Source of the DNA: Aptenodytes patagonicus
Lineage: Eukaryota > Chordata > Aves > Sphenisciformes > Spheniscidae
Length of the DNA: 64,000 nt
Direction: 5' to 3'
Assembly (NCBI RefSeq): GCF_965638725.1
Contig: NC_134962.1
Coordinates: 2,921,501 to 2,985,500, forward strand
In this document: positions 63,068 to 64,000 of the stretch, one piece after another
Position numbering within the stretch: position 1 is the stretch's first letter
Layout of the letters: each line of letters opens with the position of its first letter
Made by a program: the position numbers and the translations under genes
The notes under the pieces: generated by a model
The model's input: only the letters and a program-made list of their open reading frames with translations
What the model was told of the DNA's origin: nothing
Database searches by the model: none

Positions 63068-64000
63068 CTGTAAAGCAGTGAGCAGATACTTTACCAAAAA
63101 GGCGGAAATTTGGGCCAAAAGCATGCCACTCCCTGAAGCTGGTATTTATAAAATGGCATTAATATATTCTAGAACATTCCTCAAGCTATCTACATAGCTA
63201 GATCAACATTCAGATTTATAGTTTTTACTTCCAATCATAATTCACAAGAAAGTCAAAAGCAATTTCATAAAAGCCAAGAAACTGATTTTGGATGGTTTAT
63301 TCTACTCTATCAGTGAAGCAAGTCTCCCATGTTTGGCCCCAGTCCAGAATCCTTATCTTTGTTTTCACATCCCAGAACAGAAGTATTGAAACTGCTTTCA
63401 TGAAGATCAAGTGGAACAGCCCAATTGAAGTCTCTCCTACCTCATAATCTAGCTCAACCATTCATCAGTAAAGACAGAAGTGGGAAATTCAGCTGGCAGC
63501 CCCTTCAAAGGCTTAAGTCCTTCTTAAGCTCATCCTATCAGATAGGTTCTGATTTTTCTCATTCTCTTGAAGTTTTCCACAGTTATGGGAGCCAAATTTC
63601 ACCTACTTAAATTTCCAGGAGCAACTGATGAATGGGAATAGATCCCCAAGATCAACACTTTCATGAACAACTGGACCCTCTAGCTGTTCTCTGGTCTCCT
63701 ATCAAGTATGTTTAAAATGCTGTAGTCTGAAAGTCTCTACAGAGAGACAACAACATCAAGAGCATGGACAAATCAAAGAAAAGTTAGGCAAGCACCCACA
63801 AGTCACATGATTATCCAGACTAGCTAAATGTCTCTAGTCTTAGACTAAGAGGTCTCACAAGAGCAAGCAATTTTGCTTCTTGTGTTAGAGACCATTTCCT
63901 AAAAATGAAGTGAAACAGCTTCTAGAATATCAAAACCTCTCTCAAACACCACGTCTACAGAGTGCAACAGTAGCTGAGGTGGGGTAGAAGTAAGACTACA
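63068..64000 (-). other. BIRC7 upstream intron (partial)
   Basis: No BIR-type exon (Trp-rich, CxxC...H...C) is recognisable on the minus strand up to the window edge. The part is probably intronic. Short plus-strand frames here look like chance. Confidence 0.6.

Overview
The window is vertebrate nuclear DNA, most likely from a bird. The main evidence is one gene spread over about 52 kb with six GT-AG introns, a CpG-island promoter, an avian/reptilian-type CR1 LINE fragment at about 54.55-54.98 kb, and a solo ERVL-like LTR at 35828-36364 with a perfect 5-bp target-site duplication. I remember this LTR type from many non-galliform birds, so a neoavian source is my best guess. No species can be fixed from the sequence alone. 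Nothing here is prokaryotic: most open frames lie in introns or UTRs and are chance frames.

Gene 1, plus strand, is a complete NKAIN4 (Na+/K+-transporting ATPase-interacting protein 4). I could assemble all seven coding exons: 4036-4089, 29640-29777, 30283-30363, 39589-39786, 47601-47661, 50795-50879 and 56276-56285. The splice phases agree at every junction and give a 208-residue four-helix membrane protein, the length I remember for human NKAIN4. The last exon holds only 10 coding bases (the final base of a Leu codon, Pro, Ala, stop) and is invisible to ORF scanning. An AATAAA shares the last base of its stop codon.

Gene 2, minus strand, is the 3' part of an inhibitor-of-apoptosis E3 ligase. 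From 5' to 3' on the minus strand there is a UBA exon (62849-63067), a 72-nt linker exon (61821-61892) and a terminal RING exon (61117-61319). The RING sequence and the convergent position next to NKAIN4 (as in human 20q13.33) point to BIRC7. The BIR-encoding exons are beyond the right edge. All three acceptors and both donors are in the same phase, and each junction completes an Asp codon.

Layout: 1-3.4 kb is intergenic. 3.4-4.4 kb is the CpG island, promoter and first NKAIN4 exon. 4.1-29.6 kb is the large first intron, with simple repeats, three exact short tandem duplications elsewhere in the left half of the window, old repeat remnants and several candidate conserved non-coding stretches. 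29.6-50.9 kb holds exons 2-6, with the LTR in intron 3 and an orphan CpG-dense patch in intron 4. 50.9-56.3 kb is intron 6 with the CR1 fragment. 56.3-61.1 kb is the convergent 3' region between the two genes. 61.1-64 kb is BIRC7. The two genes are neighbours by conserved synteny; nothing suggests that their products work in one pathway.
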